Assembly: GCF_001949145.1 (NCBI RefSeq)
Contig: NW_019091444.1
Span: 679,049 to 743,048 of the forward strand
Direction: 5' to 3'
DNA length: 64,000 bases
Source of the DNA: Acanthaster planci
Lineage: Eukaryota; Echinodermata; Asteroidea; Valvatida; Acanthasteridae
The notes beneath the pieces were generated by a model that had not been told where the DNA came from, searched no databases, and saw only the letters and a program-made list of their open reading frames with translations. Positions 54,601 through 63,941 of the stretch are shown piece after piece (position 1 is the stretch's first letter; each line of letters begins with the position of its first letter). The position numbers and the translations under genes are program-made.

Positions 54601-57600
54601 GTTATTACTATAAGATATTGGGCATTTTCTCAATACTCTCCTTGGACCCAGATTAGCTCCGCATCACACAACACTTGGCTCGTGAACAGGAGTTGTTATT
54701 GTTGCTTAGCCAGTTCACTATTCAGTATTCATTTGCTTTGCCATTTTCAGGCCGCTTTTTATTTTGTTTTGCAAGAGAGATTTACGCTACGCTTTGCCCG
54801 TACACAGACCTTTATATTCGTACTGTATTCTTGGCTTGGTTTGAGAGTTACATAAAAATCACAAGTTTTCTTGCGTGGGATGTTAATCCTGACTTCCCGC
54901 GTACCACTGCAGATAACCACTTGGTCACCTCTTGATTACCGCTCATCCAGTGAATCTACCGGGATTGAGCGGCAGCAGCAGGTGCTTCTTAATGAATCCC
55001 TCTATCTATCTCAATTTTTCCTCAGGAGTGTCGGGAAGAGATCAAGCAGGCGAAGCAGACCTATGAGTCGCGCATCGCCCAGCTGAACGTTGACCACAAG
55101 GCCCAGCTGAATGAGATGGAGTTCCGGCTGGAACACCAGGAGTCTACCCATCAGAATGAGCTCTCAGACCTGGAGGCTCGACTCAGGAAGGAGTTTGCTG
55201 CCCACCAGCAGATGCATAGCATAGGAAAACAGGTCAGTCAGTCCTTCTATCGGTCACTGCCAAATATTCACCCCAGGATCTTACTTTCTCCATCAGGGCT
55301 TCGTCAGCATTTAAAATTTTTAGCCATGTCATTAAACATTTTTAGGCATGTCCAAACTTACCTTGAATTGAAAATCAGGCCACTCAAGTTCCGAAATATG
55401 TTTTGTGCTTTTACATTAATTTTTGTATCACAAAATATCATGTCCATTACAGCCCCGAGTTGTTCCCCCCCCCAGGTCTGACCCCCAAATTAGTCAGCAG
55501 TGAGAATTCATCATTAATCCAGGCCTTGTTTTCTACATGAGGATTCTACAAAGACACTCGTAGACAATTTTTTCAGAACGCTAATCATGTACTTTCCAAA
55601 AAAATAAGGGAACATTTGCCTTGATATATTGTCCTATCGCGAAGATTGGTCATTAACTTGATTACGAGTTATGGTCCGTTTGTGCGGTGTGTCAGTTCCT
55701 TTTTTTTTCAATAGTTGAACAGATTAATTGGCTCTTAGTTCATAAAGGCTGTGCTTAACAGTGCTATTGAATTGCTTGCTTCTGGTGATGGGGTAGGAAA
55801 GTGACACTGTAGAATTTTTGTTAGATAACTTGTTGAAACTTTCTCCGCAGGAAAGCAAAGAGGTGGGCTCAGTTGAGTCTCTAGATCCCCTCTTAGCTAA
55901 TGCCGAAACCTTAAATCCGCAGGAGCTGGAACAAAACAATATCATACTAAAGGTAGAAAAAGCACCATTATGGTTAGAATCCACCTCCTTTAATAATAGC
56001 TAGCGACCACGCTCTTGGGTTGTATGAGACTAGGTTTTCATGGTAGTGTTTCAGGCTAACCCATTTGGCATACTTTAATCACTTATTTATACCAGTTGGA
56101 GACAGGTGCTTGAGAATTCCTCAATACATTTAATTGATAGAGGCTTAACTCATACCTGCTAATCGTTCCAATTGAATCGGAACTGTCCTGATTTTTAAGT
56201 TCTCAGATTGCAAAAATTCAGAACGTTCTGATTTCCGTACTTCAAAGAAAAAAAAAATGTACCCGCAAAAGAGGGCTCTGTATGCAGAAAAAGAGGGCGC
56301 TATTTTGTCATGTCAAAATGGCAGTTGTTGCATCTATAATGTACGTACGTAGTGCACATGTGTGTACCGGTACATGTATATGTAATTTGTGAATAGCTTC
56401 ACTCACGTGGCTGCTTGTTTTGATACAGGCTCGTAAAAGGGTATTCCAATCTCTGACTTCTCGGTGTTGGCCAGTGTGTCAATTTCTTGGTATTGTCTTT
56501 CCACACAAACGTTGAAGACAGCTCTGCAGTTTCATGCCAGTTCCTTTGTAGTGCACCCATTTAGCATTTCTCATCCTCCCCACATGGTGGAGGTAATCCT
56601 TGACTTTTGTGGAGGGCTTTATGTTCTGGCGGGATTGCGTAGTTTTCACTTGCTGCTTAACCTGTTAGCTTTGCTTGACCTTTTTCTCTGGAGTTGTTAA
56701 ACTTTTTCGACTTGAAAACAAACTGTTTTTGATTTTTTTTTTTAGTTTTACATCATGCTTTACATCAGAGCTCACTGCCTGGTGTCGTTCCAGTAACACA
56801 TTTCAGGGGTAGAGCCAGGATTTTCCAAAAGGGGGTTGCAAACTGAACTAACCGGAAGAACTGCTGTCACATTTATGGGGCTGGTTCCCATCCTCTTGTT
56901 TCTCCCCCCCTCCTTTTGCTACTCTTTTTTGTTATTCATTTATTTTTTGGTCGAAAAAGGGGGGGGGGCGTGTGCATGCCTCCCAGGCCCCCGCCCCTGG
57001 ATCCACCCCTGTATTCATTGTTCATGCCCTTCATCAACACGCAGGCTGAAGTCCAACAGCAGAGGGCCCAGCTGGCCCAACTCCAACTGAGAGAAAAGCA
57101 GCTGATGGATGAAAACAGCACCCTCAGGGGATCAGAATCAGGTAGGCCAGGCCAGGTTCAAAAGTTGNNNNNNNNNNNNNNNNNNNNNNNNNNNNNNNNN
57201 NNNNNNNNNNNNNNNNNNNNNNNNNNNNNNNNNNNNNNNNNNNNNNNNNNNNNNNNNNNNNNNNNNNNNNNNNNNNNNNNNNNNNNNNNNNNNNNNNNNN
57301 NNNNNNNNNNNNNNNNNNNNNNNNNNNNNNNNNNNNNNNNNNNNNNNNNNNNNNNNNNNNNNNNNNNNNNNNNNNNNNNNNNNNNNNNNNNNNNNNNNNN
57401 NNNNNNNNNNNNNNNNNNNNNNNNNNNNNNNNNNNNNNNNNNNNNNNNNNNNNNNNNNNNNNNNNNNNNNNNNNNNNNNNNNNNNNNNNNNNNNNNNNNN
57501 NNNNNNNNNNNNNNNNNNNNNNNNNNNNNNNNNNNNNNNNNNNNNNNNNNNNNNNNNNNNNNNNNNNNNNNNNNNNNNNNNNNNNNNNNNNNNNNNNNNN

Positions 57601-60600
57601 NNNNNNNNNNNNNNNNNNNNNNNNNNNNNNNNNNNNNNNNNNNNNNNNNNNNNNNNNNNNNNNNNNNNNNNNNNNNNNNNNNNNNNNNNNNNNNNNNNNN
57701 NNNNNNNNNNNNNNNNNNNNNNNNNNNNNNNNNNNNNNNNNNNNNNNNNNNNNNNNNNNNNNNNNNNNNNNNNNNNNNNNNNNNNNNNNNNNNNNNNNNN
57801 NNNNNNNNNNNNNNNNNNNNNNNNNNNNNNNNNNNNNNNNNNNNNNNNNNNNNNNNNNNNNNNNNNNNNNNNNNNNNNNNNNNNNNNNNNNNNNNNNNNN
57901 NNNNNNNNNNNNNNNNNNNNNNNNNNNNNNNNNNNNNNNNNNNNNNNNNNNNNNNNNNNNNNNNNNNNNNNNNNNNNNNNNNNNNNNNNNNNNNNNNNNN
58001 NNNNNNNNNNNNNNNNNNNNNNNNNNNNNNNNNNNNNNNNNNNNNNNNNNNNNNNNNNNNNNNNNNNNNNNNNNNNNNNNNNNNNNNNNNNNNNNNNNNN
58101 NNNNNNNNNNNNNNNNNNNNNGGGGAGGGGGCGGAGTAGGAGATGGGTAGGATGATGGGGAGGGGGCGGAGTAGGAGATGGATAGGATTGGAGATAGATG
58201 GGATTAGGGGTTGAGTCAAAGTAAACATGATAGATATAGGATGATGGGATATGGATAATGGGGGCAGGATTGTAGAGGATAGGATGATGGGGTTGGATAC
58301 AAAGTGCAGAACTGTACTTTAGAGGAATTTTAATTATGCACCACCATCAAACTCACAAAGGTCTAGTCTGACTGTATTGGACCCCCATTCTATAGGCATT
58401 CCTTTCTCCTGTAAAGAACTGTGAAGTTTTTGTACCTGTATCTCCTTGTTGCTGGTCTTTGTTGATTTTTTTTTAAAAAGCAGGCACCTTTCAACACAGT
58501 CTGCACGCAGCACTACCTAGGTTTTTTTCTCCTAGAGTACAATGAATTTTATTGCTAAGGTCGATGCAATATCTCGTACATCTGTATTGTAGTCGTATGT
58601 CAGCCAATCTTGTAAAAAATGTTGAAGCTTGGTGAGTATTTTCTTGTTTAATTTAGTGACCGTATTTGTATAACTTGGATGCCTCTTCTTTTCCTGTTAT
58701 TACAGAAATTCAAATTCATAACAAGCAGCGAGACATGGCGGCTTTGCCATTCTAGTTTGGCCACGTAGTCATGACCTTTTCATGAACCGAAGGAAATCTG
58801 TAATTTTATTTTCAGGTTTATTCAAACCGTATTTGCTGCTTAATTAACAACCATTTTCTTATGGAGTTCCCTTTAAATACATGTATGTCGGCATTAACTT
58901 TGTGATGTTTTTTGATAGGGTCACCATTAGCATCTGCCAACAGTACTCCCAGCAAGCACAAGACAATCACCTTATCAGAACCCACGCAGATTGAGGTAGG
59001 ATGGTATTCATGTTTGGGGACCTTTCAAAACTTGTCACTTGCTAGAAAGCAGAGTTACTATTCGTGTAGTAAATATTCAATTACAGAAGTATTTCTGTTA
59101 ATATGTACAAACTTTTTACATAAGTGTATACGGATTAAGATAGTTTTCCTTTTTTTTTTGCAGTATTTAAAGAATGTGCTGTATCAGTACATGATGGGTC
59201 GGGAAACCAAGGTATGTGAGATAATTCTGTCCATTTTCAAAACCAAGTAATACTTTTTTTCTGTGATGCCTAGAGACATAAGTTTTTTCCAGCTTTTGAG
59301 TTTTAGTAATGAGACAGAAGTCTCTACCAGTAGACCACGTGTGGACTCGGACTGTGGCATAGTCTTCTCAAGTTGGAAATTGGCATAATGAAAACATGCA
59401 GTTGGAAATTACACACAATAAGCCATTTGCGAGTTAAATTTGAATAACATTCGGTACACTGTATTATCTGATTGCACAGAAATGTAACAATTTGAATTCC
59501 CCAGACACTGTTGCTATACCTCGTGATTCGGGGCAAGCTTTCGCATAGCGACCACCATCTCTGGAATGGACTGGTTCCTCTGTGCCCTTCTTTTCCATTG
59601 AGAACAGTGTATTGTTGCAAGGCGTCTCTTATGTAACTAAGCAAAAGCTTGCCCCAAATCAAGAGGTATAGCAACAGTGGTTTTAGTATGGAGAATTCAA
59701 GTTATATTTACGTTAATTGAAAGAACTCGGTGTACCAGATTTTATTTGAAATTGCTGACATGTTGGTCAATGCCTGAACTCCATTGTTGCGAGTCTCTCA
59801 CAGAGTGCAGTACATTCGGCAACTCTCACACTTAGTCGGTAGCTTTCAGCTTTCACACTTGGAAATAGGAAGAGGAATTGAAAAAAGAAACAAAGCTTGC
59901 ACAGCGTACTTACACACGTGTACACGTCCATTTTACTGTCATCGCCTCTGACTTGCCGAGTCCTTATCTCTTGAAATGCAGAATCTGCGGATGAGGTGAC
60001 CAAGAAGCAAAAGAAATTATTCCAACATGAAGATTGAAACTAGCACATGGTGATCCAAGATGGAACTACTTTCTTGTGGCAAAGCCGAGGAAATATATCT
60101 ATTGCTTCCTGGATCATTAAAGGAGAGCTAGTTTTAATGGAACTAAAGCGAAATTTATTATTGATATGCTCTAAAAAATTTTACTTCAAAGAGTGAAATT
60201 CATTGTTGTTCTTCCTATCTGAAGACGATGGCCAAGGTGATAGCAGCTGTAGTGAAGTTTTCCAAGGAGCAGACGGAGGATATTATAGCCCAGGAGGAAA
60301 AGAAGAGCACCAACTTGGTAAGATGATGCAATAAAGATATTCCTTTCTTGTTTTCCAGATGTAGTTTAGCATGGACCTGGCCAGCAGAGAGCCTACTGTT
60401 GATTAAAGGGAGAAAGCTTACATTGAAGTTATTAGGACAGTACATCCAAGAATGTTGAAGAAATAGCATTTTCCAGATCGGAGTGTACAATTAATAGTCT
60501 CTTTTCGATACGTTATAAAACACAAAAACGGTCTTCCCATGTTCATACGATACCTCGGAGTATTCAAATTATTTTTGGCAGTAAAGATACTAATCAAGTT

Positions 60601-63339
60601 TCTGTGTTAAGAAAGTGGAGTAAAGTTCGTGTGATAATCTTTAAAAAAAGGTATTTCATTGAAGCAGTCATCGCATGTTATTCAAAGTTATCATTTTCAG
60701 TTAAGCTGTAGCTCCTATTTTGCCCTTGCTGTTCCTGTTGATCAAATAACCCGGTGTTAAGAAATGAAAAAGTTTTGATAAATACTCACATTTACTCAAG
60801 CTGCTCGCTGTCGGCGGACTGTGTTCCTTTCCATTGGATGCTTTGAACCATTTACTGTTTCTTACGAATTCCTGGTAGACCATTCTACTGCAATCATCGT
60901 CCACCATTTATGCATCCTGTCTTCCTCCCCATTTCCAAACCTAACCCTAGTTCGTAAGAACTAGGGTTAGGTTTGGAAACCCACCACCACCACCACCACC
61001 ATCTACTCCCTTATCCCAACAACCTGATAAGTCAAGTTTGAGTTTTTGTCTTTCGGAACTTTCATGTTGTCAAAGATTCGGTACATTAAATGCAGTGACA
61101 GATTTGATTTAAACTGCTCTGGTACTTCCGTGCTGTACAGATTCATTTACAAGTTTTGTTCAAGTTTTTCTCTGTTTTCGTGAAAGATTCTTTTTGCTGT
61201 CTGTATGCAAAAACATTTTTTTTTTAATGAGTTCAGCAGCAAGACACATTTTTTGTTAATTTGAGTCTGTTTGACTTCTGTTATCCATGTTCTAGTTCTT
61301 CACCATGCCAGTGTGATGCAAGCACACAAGATGGTTCATAAGAAAGGGTAGGCCCTGGACCATGTATGAATTGGCTGTTTCCCCATTGTATAATGTTTTT
61401 ATGTCACAACCTGCCTGTGTCCGACATTTTTGTAGATTTTGCACCGAAAGAAAAGATACAAAATGAACAATATTAGTGTCACACGGATGCTGAAATTGTG
61501 TGTACATGTAGCTTCCAGTTTATGAGGAGCTGTACTTTTCCTCAGTTTACTATTTATATCACAACTGATGTCAAGATTGCATGGTTAGAGCTTTCAAGTT
61601 CACTCATCGCATTGTTTGTCCAGAAAAGTTAATTTGCAGTTTGTCGCGAACAGCCAAAAGTATGTTTTTACATGTCATGATGAATTGTTTTTAACGTTTT
61701 GACTTGGCAGTACTGGTTGAAAACTGTTTACTTTAAGAAATATGCCATTAGATTTTTTTTTAAGCCTTATCTGTAAAATCTTCACAAGTAACCAGTGTTT
61801 GTCTGTACGTGAGAACTCCAGATGACGTCATCATACTTCTTGGTCTGGGCTTTGCCAAAGCTATTAGACTATTCCATAAAGTTCCCTCTGAGCACTGGGA
61901 GTTAACTTCTTCTCTCCATTTCACTTCCTTTGACCCCTCTCTCTGCCACGCCCAAAACTCCTTTACCCATCAACCCCGCCCTTTGTCGTCACTGACCACA
62001 CCCATTTCCACTTCCCACAGCCACCTAGTAGTTTGCTAGTGGGCGAGCGTCTCTGTCATTATGACATGTAAGTCATTCTTGTGGTTGGTTGGTGCTGCTG
62101 ATTGATGTCATTTGGGTGTGTCTCTTCCGTTGAGAAACATGCTTCAGTTCTGTGCCTTGCCTCCATTTTGAAATCCGCTGTTCGTTCTAAGTTGGATGCA
62201 GCCACTCATTTTATGTTGACAAATACGCCAAATTTATCCACTGTGAACAAGAATTGTTTTGGTCATATTTTGTTACACTGTGAATACATACAATTTTAGT
62301 AGAACGTTTAATTCTTCTTCTCACTGTTGAATACTTTGTGCTTCCCTTCACATCCCAGTCGTTAGTTATTTGGTTTTTTTTTACAGCTTCATGGCACCGT
62401 TTCATAACAGTACCGAACTTTTCTTTATATTCTTGCTTGCTTGGTCTTAAGGAGTGATGGTCCACCTCATCAGCGTTAAGAACTTTTATGGTAGTGTGTT
62501 CCCTTTTTTTTTTCCTTTTTTGTGATAAAGATCATTTCCAATGAGCATTCCAGCCATCATTGTTTCCATTTTGTTCCAGGAAATGATTCACACTTTTGCT
62601 TTGAAGCCACTTACGTTCTGCAGATGTTCTTTTGGTGGAAGTTAGTCCAGTATTGCTGCCTTTTTAGAAAGCTTGGCTGCTGTTCTCATCATTTCTTTAG
62701 CTTTCAGGTCGTATGTACCAGTTGTCATTTTGTCACAGAATTTTGTCTTCACATTGGTGTCATACTGTTAAGTTTTGCTTTTCTTCAGCATTCAATTCCT
62801 CTCTGATGGATTGTGTAGTGATTGTAAAGTTCAACTTTTCCCTCTTTTCTCTTTCTTTTACCTGCAGGGACGCCTCATGTCCCCCTGATGGTAAATTTAG
62901 TTACTCAGCTACAGAGAGTGGTATTACTCACGACCTCCAAGCTATCTCACAATGCAATATTTATCAACCAGAATCGTTGGGGCCCAGCTCGCTTCAAAAG
63001 TTCCCGCCGGACTTCGTGTCTCGGCACCGCCGCCGCCTGCCCAGTATCCCATCGTGCCACTCCTTCCCAGAGACCAACTCGCTGCCCGAGTACGCGGAAT
63101 CCACCTCTGCGCCCGATCAGACCGAGACCAGTTCCCTGACCGACTACCTCGATGTGGACTCCCTGCATGACTACATGGGCATGGGGTCGTCCGATGAGGA
63201 GGACGAATCAGGCATCATAAACCAACCTCCCAGGAGACCTGCTCCGAATGCCAAGAGGGTCGAGGTGCCATCGCAGCTCACCACCTACCTGTTTGGCAAG
63301 TACTGTGGAGAGGAATTAGGAAAGGAGACAAGTGTTTAA
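37097..63339 (+). CDS. GOLGA4: Golgin-245 (GOLGA4) orthologue, long coiled-coil trans-Golgi tether with GRIP domain
   Basis: Exons placed by eye: 37097-37183, 39034-39132, 39392-39631, 40453-40713, 41008-41055, 41708-41764, 41907-42005, 43185-43298, 43596-43736, 44374-44605, [45088-45219 optional], 46656-46768, 47471-47599, 47980-48159, 48362-53295, 53641-53840, 54226 (or 54220)-54350, 55026-55232, 55851-55952, 57045-57141, 58919-58995, 59164-59211, 60225-60317, [62021-62067], 62868-63339. All junctions are GT/AG and the summed length is a multiple of three (about 2,777 residues with every exon; human GOLGA4 is about 2,230). The N-terminus MFKNLKKKIAE matches the vesicle-capture tip of golgin-245 and golgin-97. 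Exons 4-7 carry the GOLGA4 block KMERSLAKYKGKFSELV...DKALRRISELKE. The C-terminus has a GRIP domain with YLKNVLYQYMMGRETKTMAK. Family role: captures endosome-derived vesicles at the trans-Golgi, docking through Arl1. An exon could hide in the assembly gap at 57168-58121. Confidence 0.9.
40453..43736 (+). CDS. GOLGA4: Golgin exons 4-9: conserved GOLGA4 N-terminal coiled-coil block
   Basis: Exons 40453-40713, 41008-41055, 41708-41764, 41907-42005, 43185-43298 and 43596-43736 are all phase 0. They encode in order FQAPSDTESEMDE, the KEELFQKFRKMERSLAKYKG segment, LVRAYKDLQ, TIMTQSQDKALRRISELKE, a DRQAKAHLEEAF..EKDEIIGVLQTQ segment, VGLLKKG with an acidic Ser-rich insert, and then the start of continuous coiled coil. 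Block order and wording closely parallel vertebrate GOLGA4, which separates it from golgin-97. The acceptor of exon 4 has a weak pyrimidine tract, so its 5' edge is the least certain. Confidence 0.85.
42284..43058. mobile_element. hAT-like MITE in a golgin intron
   Basis: 775 bp, beginning TAGGGCTGAGTCAATTCGAA and ending TTATTCGGATATTGGGCACAGCCCTA. The ends are imperfect inverted repeats starting TAGGGCTG, typical of hAT-type elements. Flanking 8-bp sequences ACGTGCAA (42276-42283) and ACGTACAC (43059-43066) agree at six of eight positions, as expected for an aged 8-bp target duplication. The interior is AT-rich without a transposase. Confidence 0.7.
44374..48159 (+). CDS. GOLGA4: Golgin exons 10-13: coiled coil
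   Basis: Exons 44374-44605 (ends phase 1), 46656-46768, 47471-47599 and 47980-48159 encode unbroken Glu/Lys/Gln-rich heptad sequence. Exon 10 ends with a single base that completes a codon with exon 11 (G|TT, Val), either directly or after the optional exon 45088-45219. The acceptor of 47980-48159 is chosen to keep the frame open and coiled-coil-like (EKEFQMNMQLREDE). Confidence 0.8.
45088..45219 (+). CDS. GOLGA4: Candidate phase-preserving cassette exon of golgin
   Basis: 132 nt between a TTTTTCCATCAG acceptor and an ACAG|GTTAGG donor, open in the required phase (1 to 1) with no stop. It would add 44 residues: a Ser-Pro run, then IGQEHFFPSESGQSPVSHKA, then a basic HLQQIREARRTG. The composition is unlike the flanking coiled coil and would make a flexible break. 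It can be skipped without changing the frame. Expression is not shown by sequence alone. Confidence 0.5.
45626..45674. repeat. Hairpin in a golgin intron
   Basis: The 22-bp arms CCTAACACTCCTCAGTCCTC.. (45626-45647) and their reverse complement (45653-45674) match at 20 of 22 positions around a 5-bp loop. Directly overlapping is a diverged local direct repeat: the stretch with TCTGTAGCATTTTCTG.CATG at about 45545-45615 recurs at about 45765-45850. Confidence 0.6.
46130..46270 (+). repeat. Interspersed repeat, copy 2 (partner at 2015-2135)
   Basis: Same family as 2015-2135, in a golgin intron. Matched words are TTACCTGCCAAACAAAT, GTTTGAAATCAATTCTGGT and AAAGGTCACA..TTTGGACCC. The element may continue a little to the right (GGAATCACCCTGTTATGACC). 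Class unknown. Confidence 0.5.
46870..47205 (+). repeat. Local tandem repeat in a golgin intron
   Basis: Units of about 105-120 bp share AACTTCGGCA.T.AGCGCA.TTGCC, ATTGACRTG.TACTGC, and end GGCAGTAGCACAGAATxTA. Two nearly full units lie at about 46985-47080 and 47105-47207, with a partial one before them (GCAGTAGCACAGTTTG at about 46890). Confidence 0.55.
48362..53295 (+). CDS. GOLGA4: Golgin giant exon 14: central coiled coil
   Basis: One 4,934-nt exon (1,644 codons plus 2 nt). The acceptor is CTTTCACAG|GAAAAG. The donor is CTTAA|GTGAGT, ahead of an in-frame TGA that would otherwise end the frame; the next exon completes the split Lys codon. The whole stretch is heptad-type coiled coil rich in Glu, Lys, Gln and Leu. 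Two internal duplications are visible: a block around RRLExxEIQKQSS at about 49170-49390 and again at about 50000-50220, and three copies of an LCxxKDNxI motif at 52440-52800. A single huge coiled-coil exon is also a feature of vertebrate GOLGA4. The central rod spans from the Golgi membrane out to the vesicle-binding tip. Confidence 0.92.
53641..57141 (+). CDS. GOLGA4: Golgin exons 15-19: distal coiled coil
   Basis: Exons 53641-53840, 54226-54350 (or from 54220), 55026-55232, 55851-55952 and 57045-57141. They continue the coiled coil, except that 55851-55952 (ESKEVGSVESLDPLLANAETLNPQELEQNN) is a non-coiled linker. The second exon has two in-frame acceptor choices, TTAG|ATAAAG and AAAG|GTCAGA, which differ by six bases and by the residues YKG versus C. 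The last exon ends in phase 1 and matches the next exon across the gap. Confidence 0.75.
56804..57011. mobile_element. CAGGGG-ended short element beside golgin exon 19
   Basis: About 208 bp beginning CAGGGGTAGAGCCAGG and ending CCCCTGGATCCACCCCTG, whose reverse complement is CAGGGGTGGATCCAGGGG. The interior has a T/C-rich left part and a run of ten or so G. The CAGGG start suggests a hAT-type non-autonomous element, but no convincing 8-bp target duplication is visible. It ends 33 bp before the exon 19 acceptor. A relic of the same end lies near 5980. Confidence 0.55.
57168..58121. other. Assembly gap (954 N)
   Basis: Unsequenced stretch in the golgin intron between 57141 and 58919. Open frames running through it are artefacts. 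Its right edge enters a minisatellite, which probably caused the gap. Confidence 0.98.
58122..58290 (+). repeat. 35-bp G-rich minisatellite at gap edge
   Basis: Two clear units of about 35 bp starting GGGGAGGGGGCGGAGTAGGA, followed by increasingly degenerate units containing GATAGGATGATGGG to about 58290. The array probably continues into the gap. Confidence 0.75.
58919..60317 (+). CDS. GOLGA4: Golgin exons 20-22: GRIP domain
   Basis: Exons 58919-58995, 59164-59211 and 60225-60317 encode TLSEPTQIE, YLKNVLYQYMMGRETK and TMAKVIAAVVKFSKEQTEDI. This matches the GRIP domain of GOLGA4 (EYLRKVLFEYMMGRETKTMAKV in the human protein). The conserved tyrosine at the start of YLKNVLYQYM is the residue GRIP domains need to bind Arl1-GTP at the trans-Golgi. 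Phases are 1-0-0. The third exon ends in phase 0 after KKSTNL, so the downstream exon chosen sets the C-terminus. Confidence 0.9.
59426..59760. mobile_element. Foldback MITE-like element, copy 2
   Basis: Long inverted arms in a golgin intron. CACTGTTGCTATACCTCGTG with GATTCGGGGCAAGCTTTCGC on the left is mirrored on the right by GCAAAAGCTTGCCCCAAATC and AGGTATAGCAACAGTG. The arms extend outward to about 100 bp, with GGTACAC.. / ..GTGTACC near the ends. The loop matches the loop of 12827-13135 in reverse orientation. Confidence 0.75.
60932..60979. repeat. Perfect 22-bp palindrome with telomere-like words
   Basis: Arms 60932-60953 and 60958-60979 are exact reverse complements over 22 bp around the loop GTAA. 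Each arm contains AACCCTA/TAGGGTT. A (CCA)n run follows directly at 60980-61001. It lies in the last large golgin intron. Confidence 0.85.
62021..62067 (+). CDS. GOLGA4: 47-nt golgin switch exon
   Basis: Acceptor CTTCCCACAG|CCA and donor GACAT|GTAAGT, both strong. Read in the phase left by the GRIP exon it encodes PPSSLLVGERLCHYD plus two bases (AT). With the first base of the next exon these form ATG (Met) and set the frame that stays open for 156 further codons. Its length is not a multiple of three. Skipping it puts the next exon in the frame that stops after six residues. Confidence 0.6.
62868..63339 (+). CDS. GOLGA4: Golgin terminal exon with two alternative frames
   Basis: Acceptor TTTTACCTGCAG|GGACGC. 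Joined directly to the GRIP exon it reads GRLMSP and stops at 62886-62888, a short tail similar in size to vertebrate GOLGA4 ends. Joined through the 47-nt exon it reads DASCPPDGKFSY and onward for 156 residues, stopping at TAA 63337-63339. The long frame is well-composed coding sequence: Ser/Pro-rich, a basic RHRRRLPSIP, then acidic repeats of Ser-Leu-x-(D/E)-Y (SLPEYAES, SLTDYLDVDS, SLHDYMGM), SSDEEDE, and a basic C-terminal part. I recognise no known domain. The 3' UTR follows to AATAAA at 63936. Confidence 0.65.
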
Positions 63340-63935
63340 AGTTCCCCATTTTATTATGAGAAATCTGTTGAAGAACAAGTTGAAAATGCCTTCTGAAGCA
63401 AATTTGAAAAGGAAATTCAAAAATAGGTGAGACGTCTGCTTGAAGTATTGGTAGCCAGTGGAAACACGTTGTGTGTGACATGTTAGCAATGTGTCTAACT
63501 TTGTCTTCTTGCTATTTGGTAACGAAGCAAGATTGTTGATCTTCAGTTTTCATAGTCAAAACAAGAAACCATTTCTGCATGAAAAGTATGACACTTCATA
63601 GAGCTTACCCAAGTATGCTTTTTTATCTTGGGTAACACACATCAACTTGTTAAATGCTTCCTAAAGTACATATCCAGGCATGCACACTTGTCCACACTTG
63701 GGTGGCTTAATTTCAACTGAATGTGCACAAAAACCATAAAGTAATGCATTTGAGCATTTACTCACATTGGAAGTGGCACCCGGGTGTCCTACACTAAAAA
63801 GTGATGCACTGTATTTTGGAGGGCTTAGATATTCCGTGGATTCCGTGTCATTCGGACCGAGAATCATATCAAGCAAAATAACTTCTTAGCGTTATTGAAG
63901 GGAAATTGCCACTAGGTTACATGTAGGTGCTTTTT

Positions 63936-63941
63936 AATAAA
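63936..63941 (+). terminator. Polyadenylation signal of the golgin gene
   Basis: A canonical AATAAA lies about 600 bp after the long-form stop codon, in AT-rich sequence with no intervening gene. Confidence 0.6.

Noticed and set aside
56916-58228. Long frames spanning 57168-58121
   Set aside because: They run through undetermined bases and are artefacts of the gap.
60937-60978. Interstitial telomere repeat
   Set aside because: Only single TTAGGGTT-like words are present, not an array.
60932-60979. MicroRNA precursor
   Set aside because: The stem is perfectly paired with a 4-bp loop and is only 48 bp long, too short and too symmetric for an animal pre-miRNA.
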